Source of the DNA: an uncultured Gammaproteobacteria bacterium
GTDB lineage: Bacteria; Pseudomonadota; Gammaproteobacteria; Arenicellales; JAANXG01
DNA: 46,033 nt
Direction of reading: 5' to 3'
Assembly (NCBI GenBank): GCA_945787105.1
Contig: CALZGZ010000029.1
Span: 1 to 46,033 of the forward strand
Of the stretch, positions 26,108-35,842 are shown piece by piece. Numbering within the stretch: position 1 is the stretch's first letter; every line of letters begins with the position of its first letter. The notes beneath the pieces are model-generated. The model saw only the letters and a program-made list of their open reading frames with translations, had not been told where the DNA came from and made no database searches. The position numbers and the translations under genes were made by a program.

Positions 26108-28054
26108 ATGTCATCCACTAAGCAATTCTTGACCATTACCAGCCTGGTCGTCGCCACCGTGCTTTTATTGGCGGTAAACATATTGAGTAATGCGACGTTT
26201 ACGTCGACCCGGCTTGACCTGACGGCGTCCAAGTTATTCACATTGACTGAAGGCACGACCAATATTCTCGGTAAACTCGATGAGCCGATTACGTTACGGT
26301 TGTTTTTGTCTCAACGGGAGGCGGCTCGTTTACCGGGTATCAACAGTTATACGCAGCGAGTCAAGGAGCTGTTGGAAGAATATGAACGAATCGCAAACGG
26401 CAAGATCCGACTGCAGATCATAGACCCTGAACCCTTTTCCGAACAGGAGGACCGTGCCGTCGGTTATGGATTGCGTGGTGTCGGCTTGGACGGGGATGTG
26501 GTTTTTTATTTCGGCCTCGTGGGCACGAATTCTGTCGACGACCAGGAGGTCATCCCATTCTTTTCGCCCAATCGAGAGGAGTTCCTGGAGCACGACATCA
26601 CTAAGCTCGTCTATCAACTGACCACGCTCGAAAAAAAGATCGTCGGTATTATGAGTACGCTGCCTATTGACGGTGGAATGGCAATGCCTGGACGTGGGAT
26701 GGCGGCTCCGTGGGCGGTAATGGACCAAATGCGTCAACTGTTCGAGGTGAGGACGGTGGCGACTGATGCCACATCAATACCGGCCGATATCGACGTATTA
26801 ATGTTGGTGCACCCCAAGAACCTGTCGCAATTGTCCTTGTACGCGATCGACCAATTCATCTTGACCCGAGGGCGGGCGTTGATCTTCGTCGATCCAAATT
26901 CTGAGTCTGATCAACCCGGTGCGATGCCGACGTTGGGCGGTGCGCCCAGTGGATCAGATCTGCCGGAGTTGTTCGCGTCATGGGGGATACATCTGGTCGA
27001 TGGCAAGGTGGTGGGTGATTTACGCGTTGCCGAGCAGGTGCGCTATGCGGACCAGGCCCGTGCCGCGGTGGCGGAATACCCGGTATGGATGAACCTGCAA
27101 CCGGATCAGTTTAATGCCGACGATATCATTACCGCCAAACTAGGGAACCTGGTCTTTGCAACGTCGGGCATTTTGGAAATCAAGCGTTCCGAGAAAACTA
27201 AAGTTGAACCCCTTGTGGAGACTACGCCTGGCGCGATGCAGATTGATGCCGCGCAACTGCGTTTTCTCAACGACCCAACTATTTTGTTGCGGCAGTACCG
27301 ACCCGGAGGAAAAAAATTGATGCTGGCGGCACGGGTTTCCGGCCGCTTGAATACCGCTTTTCCAGATGGCAGGCCGGAATCGAAACTCGAGCAAGACCAA
27401 ACCGATAATGCCACCAAGGAAGATGGTGATTCGCAAGCCAAACGTGCTAAAGACGCCCCGCATCGCGCGGAGTCTGTGGAGAATGTCAATCTCGTAGTCG
27501 TAGCAGACACCGATCTGCTCAGTGACCGCTTTTGGGTACGTGTTCAAAACTTTCTGGGTAGTCGCATCTTAATACCTTCGGCCGCTAACGGTAATTTTGT
27601 CATCAATGCATTGGAGAGCCTAACGGGAAGCAATGACTTGATCAGCGTGCGCAGCCGTGGCCGTTTTGCACGGCCGTTCACCAAGGTCGCGGAAATCCAG
27701 CAGCAGGCAGAACTGCGATATCGGCAAAAAGAGCAGGAATTGCTGACTCGATTACGCGAGACCGAGAACAAGTTGCTTGAACTCGAGGATAGAAAGCAGG
27801 GTGATGAGGCGGTTATTCTGAGTGAAGAACAACAAACAGAAATCGAGAAATTTCGGCTGGAAAAAATCCGTATCCGCAAGGATCTCCGTACCGTACGCCA
27901 TCAGTTGCACAAGGATATTGAAGGTCTGGCGTCGTGGATGAAGTTCGTCAATATCGGCTTGATGCCGATATTAATTGGTGCCGGCGGTATCTTTATTGCC
28001 TTGCAACGGGCGCGGCGTCGTCAAATCAGCCACGGCCGAAAGCAGCCATCATGA
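26108..28054 (+). CDS. GldG-like auxiliary protein of the ABC transporter
   Basis: A 648-residue protein anchored by a helix at each end (FLTITSLVVATVLLLAVNIL and IGLMPILIGAGGIFIALQRA). The periplasmic part contains the ABC_transp_aux region with LDLTASKLFTLTEGT and LRLFLSQREAARLPG at the front, and PIDGGMAMPGRGMAAPWAVM and ALIFVDPNSESDQPG in the middle. A long charged coiled coil (QQQAELRYRQKEQELLTRL region) precedes the last helix. It follows the permease by ten bases, and its stop overlaps the start of the DUF4340 gene (ATGA). The architecture matches the intact GldG-type family, not a fragment. Confidence 0.9.
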   Translation: MSSTKQFLTITSLVVATVLLLAVNILSNATFTSTRLDLTASKLFTLTEGTTNILGKLDEPITLRLFLSQREAARLPGINSYTQRVKELLEEYERIANGKIRLQIIDPEPFSEQEDRAVGYGLRGVGLDGDVVFYFGLVGTNSVDDQEVIPFFSPNREEFLEHDITKLVYQLTTLEKKIVGIMSTLPIDGGMAMPGRGMAAPWAVMDQMRQLFEVRTVATDATSIPADIDVLMLVHPKNLSQLSLYAIDQFILTRGRALIFVDPNSESDQPGAMPTLGGAPSGSDLPELFASWGIHLVDGKVVGDLRVAEQVRYADQARAAVAEYPVWMNLQPDQFNADDIITAKLGNLVFATSGILEIKRSEKTKVEPLVETTPGAMQIDAAQLRFLNDPTILLRQYRPGGKKLMLAARVSGRLNTAFPDGRPESKLEQDQTDNATKEDGDSQAKRAKDAPHRAESVENVNLVVVADTDLLSDRFWVRVQNFLGSRILIPSAANGNFVINALESLTGSNDLISVRSRGRFARPFTKVAEIQQQAELRYRQKEQELLTRLRETENKLLELEDRKQGDEAVILSEEQQTEIEKFRLEKIRIRKDLRTVRHQLHKDIEGLASWMKFVNIGLMPILIGAGGIFIALQRARRRQISHGRKQPS

Positions 28055-29103
28055 TTAACGCAAGGGTACTGGGCGTTCTTGTTGTGACAGCCGGCGTTGT
28101 GTTGGCCGGTGTATTTTACAATCAGCGGAGCCAGCAACACGCCTCTGCGGTGGTGGTTACGCATTTTCCCGCGTTGATGGATCAGGCCAATCAGGTCGCC
28201 AAGGTGCAGATTGAGGTGGGCGAAACGGCGATCACCTTAGTTAAGGGGGAGCCACGGTGGACGGTGGAACAAAAAGGCAATTATCCGGCCGCACCGGATA
28301 AGATTAGGTCCCTTATCCTTGGACTCGCCGAGCTGCAACGAATTGAGCCCAAGACCAGCAACCCAGTACTGCATGCCAAACTGGGGTTATCTAACAATGA
28401 CCCGCAGTCTGCGTCGATGTTGATACGGCTCAAGGATCAAGATGAAAGCGAAATCCTTGCTGTGATGATAGGTAAACAAAAGCCTGCTGCTGTGGGCGGT
28501 AATCGCAGTCAGTATTATGTGCGTGTCCCAACCGATCCACAGGTGTGGCTGACCGAAGGCAAGTTACCATCGGGCCGCACTCCTGCTGCATGGATCGACC
28601 AACGAATACTGGGGCCAGAGGTGGATAATATCCAGTCGGTCAAAGTAGTTCATGCAGACGGTGAGCAACTGCAAATTCGCCGCGCGGGCAAGGCCGATCA
28701 TGATTTCGCGCTTTTGGGGCTCTCCGAGGAAGAGGAGGTTGAATCGATTTATTCGATCAATAATATCCCGCAGACACTGCAATCACTGACCGCCGATGAC
28801 GTAATTCCCGTCGATAACATTCAACTCGGCACCAAACCGATTAACGTGCAAATCGATACCTTTGAGGGGGGCCAGATCAATATTGCGTTTTTCAAGCAAG
28901 ACGACAAGGTCTACGCGCGGTTGACTGCGGCCGATCCCACGCACGAAGTCGATTCAGCCCCGGCGATTGAAAAGATCGGCGTCCGCAAGGCCCGCTGGCA
29001 GGAGTGGGTATATGTCATCCCGGAACACCAGTACGATGCCGTCGCGATTAAGAAGACAGATCTGATTACGGCAAGCGGTGCAACACCCGAGCCGAGGACT
29101 TAA
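28051..29103 (+). CDS. DUF4340 domain protein
   Basis: A 350-residue protein with an N-terminal anchor (VLGVLVVTAGVVLAGVFY) and a periplasmic domain with the DUF4340 features: WTVEQKGNYPAAPDKIRSLI, the LGLSNNDPQSAS turn and the WIDQRILGPEVDNIQSV segment. It is the usual last gene of Gld-type ABC operons and presumably assembles with them. The ATG at 28051 overlaps the gldG-like stop by four bases (ATGA); the frame extends further upstream but inside the preceding gene. The biochemical role is not known. Confidence 0.88.
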   Translation: MINARVLGVLVVTAGVVLAGVFYNQRSQQHASAVVVTHFPALMDQANQVAKVQIEVGETAITLVKGEPRWTVEQKGNYPAAPDKIRSLILGLAELQRIEPKTSNPVLHAKLGLSNNDPQSASMLIRLKDQDESEILAVMIGKQKPAAVGGNRSQYYVRVPTDPQVWLTEGKLPSGRTPAAWIDQRILGPEVDNIQSVKVVHADGEQLQIRRAGKADHDFALLGLSEEEEVESIYSINNIPQTLQSLTADDVIPVDNIQLGTKPINVQIDTFEGGQINIAFFKQDDKVYARLTAADPTHEVDSAPAIEKIGVRKARWQEWVYVIPEHQYDAVAIKKTDLITASGATPEPRT

Positions 29104-29110
29104 GCTTATT

Positions 29111-29140
29111 TTGCTAAGGGTGCGCAGTATTGCCTACAAT
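29111..29140 (+). promoter_or_regulatory. Candidate sigma-70 promoter for ilvD
   Basis: TTGCTA (29111-29116) and TACAAT (29135-29140) are 18 bases apart and lie 30 bases before the ilvD start. Matched by eye. Confidence 0.4.
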
Positions 29141-29169
29141 TCATCATTTCCTCTTGCACTGATCGACTT

Positions 29170-30846
29170 ATGGGTAAACTGAATCGCTATAGTTCCCGCG
29201 TCACCCAGCCGAAATCTCAGGGTGCGTCTCAGGCCATGCTTTATGGGGCTGGTCTCTCCGATGACGATATGTCGAAAGCCGAGGTAGGCATCGCCAGTGT
29301 GTGGTTTGAAGGCAACACGTGCAACATGCACCTGAACGATCTCGCCGTGCATGTACGTGCCGGCGTTAACGATGCCGGTATGATGGGTATGCGGTTTAAT
29401 ACCGTCGGCGTCAGTGACGGTATTTCCATGGGGACCGACGGCATGAGTTATTCGCTCCAGTCGCGAGACCTGATCGCTGATTCAATAGAGACGGTGATGG
29501 CGGCGCAGTGGTACGACGCAAACATTTCGATCCCCGGTTGCGACAAGAATATGCCTGGTTGTTTGATCGCCATGGGCCGGTTGAACCGCCCTTCGTTGAT
29601 GGTCTACGGGGGCTCGATCAAACCGGGACATTGGCAGGGAAAAGTATTAGATATCGTATCGGCATTTCAAAGCTACGGAGAATATCTCGCCCACGCTATC
29701 GACGATAATCAGCGCAAAGAGATCGTCAAGCATTCCTGCCCCGGACCGGGGGCTTGTGGCGGGATGTACACCGCGAACACCATGGCCAGTGCGATCGAGG
29801 CGATGGGAATGTCACTGCCCTACAGTTCGTCGACCCCGGCGGTGGATCCGGGGAAAGTAGAAGAGTGCCGCGCGGCGGGACACGCGGTCGGCAAGCTGTT
29901 GGAGAAGGACATCAAGCCGCACGACATCATGACCCGAGCGGCCTTTGAAAATGCGATGGTGATTGTCACCGCGCTGGGCGGATCGACCAACGCGGTGTTG
30001 CACTTGATCGCCATCGCGCGATCGGTCGGCGTGATGCTGACCATTGATGACTTTCAGTCGGTCAGTGACCGGGTTCCATTTCTCGCTGACCTCAAGCCCA
30101 GCGGGCGCTACGTCATGGAGGACCTGCATAACATCGGCGGGACACCGGCGCTGATGAAATACCTGTTAGATGAGGGCTTGATCAATGGCGATTGTATGAC
30201 GGTGACCGGAAACACGGTGGGTGATAACCTGGCACAATTGGCTGGCCTGGCGGCGGGGCAGGAGGTCATTAGACCGTTGGAAAATCCGATTAATCACTGC
30301 GGACACATCCAAATCTTGAAAGGCAATCTGGCGCCGGGGGGTGCGGTGGCAAAGATCACCGGCAAAGAAGGGGAACACTTCACGGGGCCGGCCCGGGTCT
30401 TCGACTGCGAAGAAGAAATGCTCCAGGCGCTGGAGCGTGGCGAGATTCAATCCGGTGAAGTGATCGTGATTCGCTACGAAGGACCCAAAGGGGGGCCGGG
30501 CATGCCCGAGATGCTCACGCCCACTTCGGCGATCGTGGGCGCGGGACTTGGAGATAAGGTGGCGTTGATTACCGATGGCCGCTTTTCCGGCGGTTCCCAT
30601 GGATTCATCATCGGTCATGTGGTGCCCGAGGCCCAGGAAGGCGGTCCCATTGGTTTGCTTCGCGATGGCGATATCATCAGCATCGATACGACGAATAATA
30701 CCTTGGATGTTGAATGGTCGGACTCGGAGCTGGCCGAGCGCAAGCGGAACTGGGAGATGCCGCCATATAAGGTGACACGCGGCACGCTTTACAGATATAT
30801 AAAGACCGTCAAAGACGCGAGCCTGGGATGTGTTACCGATGAATGA
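29170..30846 (+). CDS. ilvD: Dihydroxy-acid dehydratase
   Basis: A 558-residue enzyme that dehydrates 2,3-dihydroxy acids to 2-oxo acids in valine, leucine and isoleucine synthesis. The three cluster-ligand cysteines are Cys51 in [11 protein letters not shown], Cys124 in GCDKNMPGC and Cys196 in [12 protein letters not shown]. The closing motif [20 protein letters not shown] is intact. The length, below that of the roughly 615-residue E. coli enzyme, fits the shorter group that includes [2Fe-2S] enzymes of cyanobacteria and many autotrophs (inference). It stands alone after the Gld-type operon, with its own promoter candidate. Confidence 0.96.
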   Translation: MGKLNRYSSRVTQPKSQGASQAMLYGAGLSDDDMSKAEVGIASVWFEGNTCNMHLNDLAVHVRAGVNDAGMMGMRFNTVGVSDGISMGTDGMSYSLQSRDLIADSIETVMAAQWYDANISIPGCDKNMPGCLIAMGRLNRPSLMVYGGSIKPGHWQGKVLDIVSAFQSYGEYLAHAIDDNQRKEIVKHSCPGPGACGGMYTANTMASAIEAMGMSLPYSSSTPAVDPGKVEECRAAGHAVGKLLEKDIKPHDIMTRAAFENAMVIVTALGGSTNAVLHLIAIARSVGVMLTIDDFQSVSDRVPFLADLKPSGRYVMEDLHNIGGTPALMKYLLDEGLINGDCMTVTGNTVGDNLAQLAGLAAGQEVIRPLENPINHCGHIQILKGNLAPGGAVAKITGKEGEHFTGPARVFDCEEEMLQALERGEIQSGEVIVIRYEGPKGGPGMPEMLTPTSAIVGAGLGDKVALITDGRFSGGSHGFIIGHVVPEAQEGGPIGLLRDGDIISIDTTNNTLDVEWSDSELAERKRNWEMPPYKVTRGTLYRYIKTVKDASLGCVTDE

Positions 30847-30932
30847 GTGTACCGCGTGACGGCGCGGATCATTATCTTGGTGTATATAGCGAGCTTTGTT
30901 AACCATTTCCAATCGTTCGGTGACTCATCGTG

Positions 30933-31619
30933 ATGGTCTTGAAAACGCTGATTTTCTTATTTGTTGTCCCGCTGCTGTTAGTGGACCCCGCGTTCGCCGA
31001 AACTCGGTTCGTGACCGATCAAGTGAAAATAACCTTGCGCAGCGGTGAGAGTACCGAGCATAAAGTGATGCAGATGTTGCCAAGCGGATTGCCGTTGGAA
31101 GTGCTCAGCTCGAACGAAGAGACGGGATATTCCTACGTGCGTACCGAAGAAGGTGACACGGGTTATGTGCTGAGCCGATTATTAATAGGACTGCCGAGCG
31201 CAAGACAGCGGCTCGCAGCGGCAGAACAACGTCTGGCCGAGCTGCAGCAGGAACCCGAAAAACTGGCCAGTAAACTGGTTGCGTTACAAACCCAATATGA
31301 TGGGTTGAAGGCCACTTACGAGACAGCCGAGAGCGACAACCGCAATCTCAAGGCTCAGTTGGAGGAGATTCGGTCCGCCGCTACCAATGCAGTCAGCATT
31401 GCTGATGAAAGGAATATGTTGCGTAAACGGGTCGCGGCATTGAACGGGGAGGTCGGGGAGCTGAAATTGGACAATCAGGACCTGCGCAACCAATCAGAGC
31501 GAAAGTGGTTCATGATGGGCGCCGGCGCCATCATCGTGGGCATTTTGCTGGGGCTAATTCTCCCGCGGTTGCGCTTCCGCCGGCGCCGTGATACTTGGGG
31601 TTCTTTATCCGGATTTTGA
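30933..31619 (+). CDS. SH3 domain protein of TIGR04211 (YgiM) type
   Basis: A 228-residue envelope protein. A signal peptide (TLIFLFVVPLLLVDPAFA) is followed by a bacterial SH3 domain (VTDQVKITLRSGESTEHKV through GYVLSRLL), then a coiled coil from about residue 85 to 190 (RLAAAEQRLAELQQEPEKLA, and so on), and a C-terminal membrane helix (GAGAIIVGILLGLILPRL) with a basic tail. This order is exactly that of E. coli YgiM. The function is unknown; the SH3 domain should lie in the periplasm and may bind cell-wall peptides (inference). A GTG three bases upstream is also possible as start. Confidence 0.9.
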   Translation: MVLKTLIFLFVVPLLLVDPAFAETRFVTDQVKITLRSGESTEHKVMQMLPSGLPLEVLSSNEETGYSYVRTEEGDTGYVLSRLLIGLPSARQRLAAAEQRLAELQQEPEKLASKLVALQTQYDGLKATYETAESDNRNLKAQLEEIRSAATNAVSIADERNMLRKRVAALNGEVGELKLDNQDLRNQSERKWFMMGAGAIIVGILLGLILPRLRFRRRRDTWGSLSGF

Positions 31620-31707
31620 GCAAAATCGGGGTTTTCGTGGCCGATTCTGGATTCTTGGACTAGAATAAAAACCATCATTTATCGCTCAAAGTCGAAAGGG
31701 GGCGAAG

Positions 31708-32427
31708 GTGTTCGTATTAAAAGAGTCATCTCGGGATCGCTGGCTGCTAGGTCTGGTGGTGCTGATGAGCGTCGCCGCGAATCTACCAGAAAGCATGACC
31801 CAGTATTTCGCGATCGATAAGAAGTGGCTGTTGGTAGGGTTGCTGGTTATCGTCGCCGTTTCCCTGGTTCGCTACGTTCGCACCGGCTTAATCCTGGTGA
31901 CCGCAGTCCTGGTCCTGGGCGCAAATCTGCCGGCGGAACTGGCCCAATTCTTCAACCTCGATCCCGCGGTGATGCTGTACACCCTGGGGATCATGATTGC
32001 GATTCCTTTGGCGAACCGCTATTTCAAATTGCCTACCGGCCTGGAACCGAAGCAAGTGGCAAAAACTGCATACGGTGCCAAGGCATTGTTTCATGCGGTG
32101 CTCAAGGGAAACGTACCGGTGGTTCAATCGCTGATCGATTCCGGCGTCAACGTCAATGTCCGCACGGTGTCCGGTAAAACGCCGTTGATGGCGTCAGCCT
32201 TTCGAGGTTATACCGATATCGCGCAATTACTGATTGCTGCAGGCGCGGATATCCATTCGATGGATCGTGAAGGTAGTACTGCATTGACGGTGGCGCAAAA
32301 TCACGGATTTTCTCGGATTGTTGCATTGCTCAAGATCGCCAACGAGAAAGAAAGAGAAAAAGCCAAGGAAGCCCCGATCGATGTCCGAACCATGAGTGGT
32401 TCGGCCAAAGTTGCCGCCAACGGTTGA
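31708..32427 (+). CDS. Membrane protein with ankyrin repeats
   Basis: A 239-residue protein in two parts. The first 110 residues hold four hydrophobic segments that seem to be an internal duplication: ANLPESMTQYFAIDKKWLL is echoed by ANLPAELAQFFNLDPAVML 50 residues later. The second part has about three ankyrin repeats (ALFHAVLKGNVPVVQSLIDS, TPLMASAFRGYTDIAQLLIA, TALTVAQNHGFSRIVALLKI), followed by a charged tail. Ankyrin repeats bind other proteins; a cytoplasmic location is likely. GTG 31708 with GAAAGGGGG upstream is the start. I do not know its partners. Confidence 0.75.
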   Translation: MFVLKESSRDRWLLGLVVLMSVAANLPESMTQYFAIDKKWLLVGLLVIVAVSLVRYVRTGLILVTAVLVLGANLPAELAQFFNLDPAVMLYTLGIMIAIPLANRYFKLPTGLEPKQVAKTAYGAKALFHAVLKGNVPVVQSLIDSGVNVNVRTVSGKTPLMASAFRGYTDIAQLLIAAGADIHSMDREGSTALTVAQNHGFSRIVALLKIANEKEREKAKEAPIDVRTMSGSAKVAANG

Positions 32428-32462
32428 TCTCATACGGCTTGCCGGCTTGGTTCGCACCGCCG

Positions 32463-34286
32463 TCAGAAGTTGTAGATCGTTGGCAGCAACCAGCTCAAGG
32501 TCACCCACATGATCAAAGTGAGCGGGACCCCAACCCGGACGAAGTCGCTAAACGTGTAGTTTCCGGCGTTCATTACCAGCAAATTGGTTTTATAGGCCAT
32601 GGGGGTGGCGTAACTCATATTTGCCCCGAACAATACCGCCAACACGAAGGCCTCAGGGGGTAAGTTCAACTGTTGTGCGATGTTCGCCGCGATCGGTGTG
32701 CCAATGACCGCAGCCGCGTTGTTTGAAACGATATTGGTCAATACTGCCATTAGCAGCATGAGGCTACTGAATATGACCGTTGGCGAGGTGCCCGCGGTGA
32801 TTGCCAGAAATACATCCGCCAAGTAAACCGTCGCGCCGGTTTTGGTCAACGCAGATCCTAGCGCAAGACTCGCTACCACGATCAAAATGACCGATGTGCT
32901 CAATGCATGTTGCAGATCGCGCCAGCCAAGGCACCCGGTGATGATCATCAACAGCGCGCCGCACGTGGCACTGATCGCAATCGGTAACAGCCCCACTGCC
33001 GAGACCAAGACGATTCCCGCCATAATCATCAGTGACAGCGGCGCTCTTTTTGTGTGTGGCAGATCCGCGGTGGCGTCCAGCACCAACAGGCGGCCATCCC
33101 GCTTGATCTCGGTGATCCGTTCGCGCGCACCTTGAACCAACAGTACATCGCTGATTTGCAATATCTGTTTGTCCAGCCCCTGGGACAGGGATTCGACAAC
33201 GCGTCCCGCGCGGTGAACAGCGAGTACCGCCAGCTGGTAGCTGTCGGTAAAACGCATCTCATCCAGCGTGGTGTTTTGTAATGGCGAACCCTGCACCACG
33301 ACTATTTCCGCCAGCTGCTGGTCCTCCGCCATTAACGGGTGATCGTCATCCACTGGGTGGTCCTGGGAATACAGGGTCGCGCCCAATACTTGCTCGTACT
33401 CCTTGAGCCGCTGCGGGGTGTCCCGCACGGTGAGGCGGTCGCCAGCGCTGATCGCCGCATCTGGGAGCGGTACGGTATAATTATTTGCGCCTTTTCGGAT
33501 TCTCAGCACGCGCATGTTCCCATCCGTCTTCTTCATCACCTCTGATAAGGTCTTGCCATCGGCAAAACTATCCTCGGGGATATGCAACTGGGCGGTGAAG
33601 ATTCGCGGTGATGTGTCGGCGAGCACTGGGGTGCGATGCGGCAGGATACGCGGCGCGATTAACCATAAATACAGAATACCGATTCCACCAGCCAAAATGG
33701 CTGGGAGAAAAAAGTCGAACATGTCGATACGACGCAAGCCCAGATCCGCCGCCACGCTGACCACCAGCAGGTTCGTAGACGTACCGATCGTGGTGCTCAT
33801 ACCGCCCACCAGGGTGGAGAAACCCATCGGCATGAGCACAGATGACGCGTCAGACTGGGTTCGCAGCGATACGCTCACCAGTATTGGCAGTAACAGCACA
33901 ACGATCGGAGTGTTGTTGACGAAGGCGCTCAGCAGGCCGCCGACCACTAATGTCAAAAGCAGCGATGCTTGAGGACTGACACCCCACAAACGTGCCAGCA
34001 CGCGGCCAATGGGTTCCAGGGCTCCGGTGCGCGCCATGCCGGAACCGGCAATCATGAGCGCACATACTGCTACTAGAGCTTCGTGTCCAAATCCGGAAAA
34101 AAAATCCAGGGTGCGTAGCTGACCCCCGGATCCGTGATAAGGAAACAACTCAAAACCGACCGTCAATATCACTAGTACCGACAGACTGGATGTTTCCAGC
34201 GGAATTCGCTCGCGGGTGAACAGGAACAGCGCCAGCAAGGTTAAGATTAGCACCGCCGCGGCGTGGGCATTGGGAATATCTGGCAT
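32463..34286 (-). CDS. SLC13-type permease with two TrkA-C (RCK) domains
   Basis: A 607-residue transporter of the divalent anion/sodium symporter type. The N-terminal membrane half has NNTPIVVLLLPI (the SNT-like loop) and the second half has the mirrored NNAAAVIGTPIAANIAQQ loop. Between them, about residues 200-400, lie two cytoplasmic RCK-C domains (ITEIKRDGRLLVLDATA region and others). Proteins of this build carry sulfate, dicarboxylates or related anions; the substrate cannot be assigned from sequence, though a sulfate role would fit the surrounding sulfur genes. It is convergent with the ankyrin gene and stands alone. Confidence 0.9.
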   Translation of the reverse strand: MPDIPNAHAAAVLILTLLALFLFTRERIPLETSSLSVLVILTVGFELFPYHGSGGQLRTLDFFSGFGHEALVAVCALMIAGSGMARTGALEPIGRVLARLWGVSPQASLLLTLVVGGLLSAFVNNTPIVVLLLPILVSVSLRTQSDASSVLMPMGFSTLVGGMSTTIGTSTNLLVVSVAADLGLRRIDMFDFFLPAILAGGIGILYLWLIAPRILPHRTPVLADTSPRIFTAQLHIPEDSFADGKTLSEVMKKTDGNMRVLRIRKGANNYTVPLPDAAISAGDRLTVRDTPQRLKEYEQVLGATLYSQDHPVDDDHPLMAEDQQLAEIVVVQGSPLQNTTLDEMRFTDSYQLAVLAVHRAGRVVESLSQGLDKQILQISDVLLVQGARERITEIKRDGRLLVLDATADLPHTKRAPLSLMIMAGIVLVSAVGLLPIAISATCGALLMIITGCLGWRDLQHALSTSVILIVVASLALGSALTKTGATVYLADVFLAITAGTSPTVIFSSLMLLMAVLTNIVSNNAAAVIGTPIAANIAQQLNLPPEAFVLAVLFGANMSYATPMAYKTNLLVMNAGNYTFSDFVRVGVPLTLIMWVTLSWLLPTIYNF

Positions 34287-34348
34287 TTTAGGAACGGACC
34301 CGAGTGGCGGCGGTGATTATAGGGGAACGCGCCGAATTACGAAAATTC

Positions 34349-34745
34349 TAACCCACATAGTGCACCAAGAACCTGGATGATGGCGACGCGACTTGCCCTG
34401 CGCGTAGTTCCCCTGCTGTGCGGGGACAAGGCGGGGACGAGCCCCCTGCAGTGCGGGGACGAGCCCCCTGCAGTGCGGGGACGAGCCCCCTGCAGTGCGG
34501 GGACAAGCCCCCTGCGGTGCGGGGACGAGCGCCGCGCTGGAGCGAAATGCATAGCCTTAGCTATGCGCTGAGTGAAGCGCAAGTGCTGGCGTTCGCGGTC
34601 GAGTTAGCGCCGGGATGGCCCCGCGACTATTCTCCCTAAATACCCTGGAGACTCGTATGTTGCCATTTCATCGAAGTGACACTGCGAAGCGCTTGGCTGG
34701 GCACCATGAATAGTCGCGGGGCGCCTTGCTGTAATATGCGGGCTA
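34349..34745 (-). repeat. Dispersed TIR element, copy R6 (reverse orientation)
   Basis: The element lies in reverse: the left boundary TAACCCACATAGTGCACCAAG corresponds to the family's right end, and the right boundary TGTAATATGCGGGCTA to its left end. The inner module CCCCGCGACTATTC ... GAATAGTCGCGGGG (about 34620-34722) is almost the same as in R1. The stem GCATAGC-CTTA-GCTATGC is present. A 22-bp tandem array sits in its middle. It occupies most of the gap before the phosphoribulokinase gene; the rest (34746-34869) shows no clear promoter. Confidence 0.8.
34433..34520 (+). repeat. 22-bp tandem repeat, four units, inside R6
   Basis: Units start at 34433, 34455, 34477 and 34499. The first three read GGGGACGAGCCCCCTGCAGT plus GC without change; the last has two substitutions (ACAAG, GCGGT). 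There are no spacers between units, which rules out a CRISPR array. Each unit can fold as CCCC...GGGG. Confidence 0.85.
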
Positions 34746-34869
34746 AAGGTCCTAATGCGACGGGAAACCAAATGTGATAAATCTGTGTTAGGCGAGGATA
34801 AATTTGTCTGCCGCTGGCCAGGGCTGTTTTCGGTTATGCTGGCGTGCGAAAAAATAATACCTAGCATTT

Positions 34870-35760
34870 ATGTCTACACGATATCCCATAGTTGCGATTA
34901 CTGGGTCTTCCGGCGCAGGGAGTTCCCAAATTATTGCCGCATTTGAGCATATTTGCCGCCGCGAGCAGGCCAGGATGGCGGTGGTTGATGGCGACGGTTT
35001 TCACCGTTACCACCGCGCCGACTTCGCGAAGATCGTGGCGGATGCCGATGAAGTGGAGCATCCCAGCCACTTCAGTCCCAAGTACAATATGTTCGACAAG
35101 TTGGAAGCGTTGCTGAACGACTATTCCCATAGCGGGTCTGGACAACATCGACGGTACTTACACGATGAGATCGAGGCCGCTAGATTCAATCAGGAGCCCG
35201 GCACCTTCACCCCCTGGATGTCGGTTCCGGAGCATACGGATCTTCTCTGTTATCAAGGCCTGCATGGCTGTTTCGTCGATCACGAATACAACATCGCGAG
35301 TTATATGGATCTTAAAATCGGCGTGGTGCCGGTCGTCAATCTGGAGTGGGTTCGAAAGATTCATAGGGATATTCGCATGCGTGGATACCGGCCCGGTGAT
35401 GTTACCGAGACCATATTGCGACGTATGCCAGATTACCTTAATTATATTACTCCCCAGTTTTCTCACACCGACATCAATTTCCAGCGTGTGCCGATGGTTG
35501 ATACTTCCAACCCGTTCATTGCGCTGGATGTACCGCTGGAGAAAGAGACGGTCGTCGTGATCCGCGTCGCTCAGCCAGAGCAGTTAAACGTGGATTTCTT
35601 ATACCTTCTCAACATGGTTCCCAAATCGTTCATGTCGCGACGTAATTCCATTGTCGTTCCCGGGGATGAACTGGGCTATGCGATGGAACTGATTTTTACA
35701 CCGATCATGCACGTTTTACTTCAAAAACGGCGCGATGCGATCAGCGACCCAGTCGACTGA
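34870..35760 (+). CDS. prk: Phosphoribulokinase, class I
   Basis: A 296-residue kinase that makes ribulose 1,5-bisphosphate for the Calvin cycle. Its size and motifs match the class I (proteobacterial, octameric) enzyme: P-loop GSSGAGSS at residues 12-19, the DGDGFHRY segment with the catalytic-base region, HFSPKYNMFDKLE, the TPWMSVPEHTDLLCYQGLHG segment and KIHRDIRMRGY. The P-loop has SS where many relatives have TT. It stands alone, with no Rubisco, cbb or other Calvin genes nearby, and is flanked by copies R6 and R7 of the dispersed element. It is the strongest marker of autotrophy here. Confidence 0.95.
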   Translation: MSTRYPIVAITGSSGAGSSQIIAAFEHICRREQARMAVVDGDGFHRYHRADFAKIVADADEVEHPSHFSPKYNMFDKLEALLNDYSHSGSGQHRRYLHDEIEAARFNQEPGTFTPWMSVPEHTDLLCYQGLHGCFVDHEYNIASYMDLKIGVVPVVNLEWVRKIHRDIRMRGYRPGDVTETILRRMPDYLNYITPQFSHTDINFQRVPMVDTSNPFIALDVPLEKETVVVIRVAQPEQLNVDFLYLLNMVPKSFMSRRNSIVVPGDELGYAMELIFTPIMHVLLQKRRDAISDPVD

Positions 35761-35842
35761 GCGGGTATTTCCGATCAACCCCTTTCCTTGGGAATCACCG
35801 GCTGTGTAAGCTACGCCCTGTAGGTAAGGGTCTGACCCTAGC

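Noticed and set aside
34433-34520. CRISPR array from the regular 22-bp repeats
   Set aside because: Units follow each other without spacers, are too short, and no cas gene is present.
34337-34640. Reading frames of 60-80 codons inside the dispersed elements, in several copies
   Set aside because: They are made of tandem repeat translation, differ in frame between copies, and have no ribosome-binding sites.
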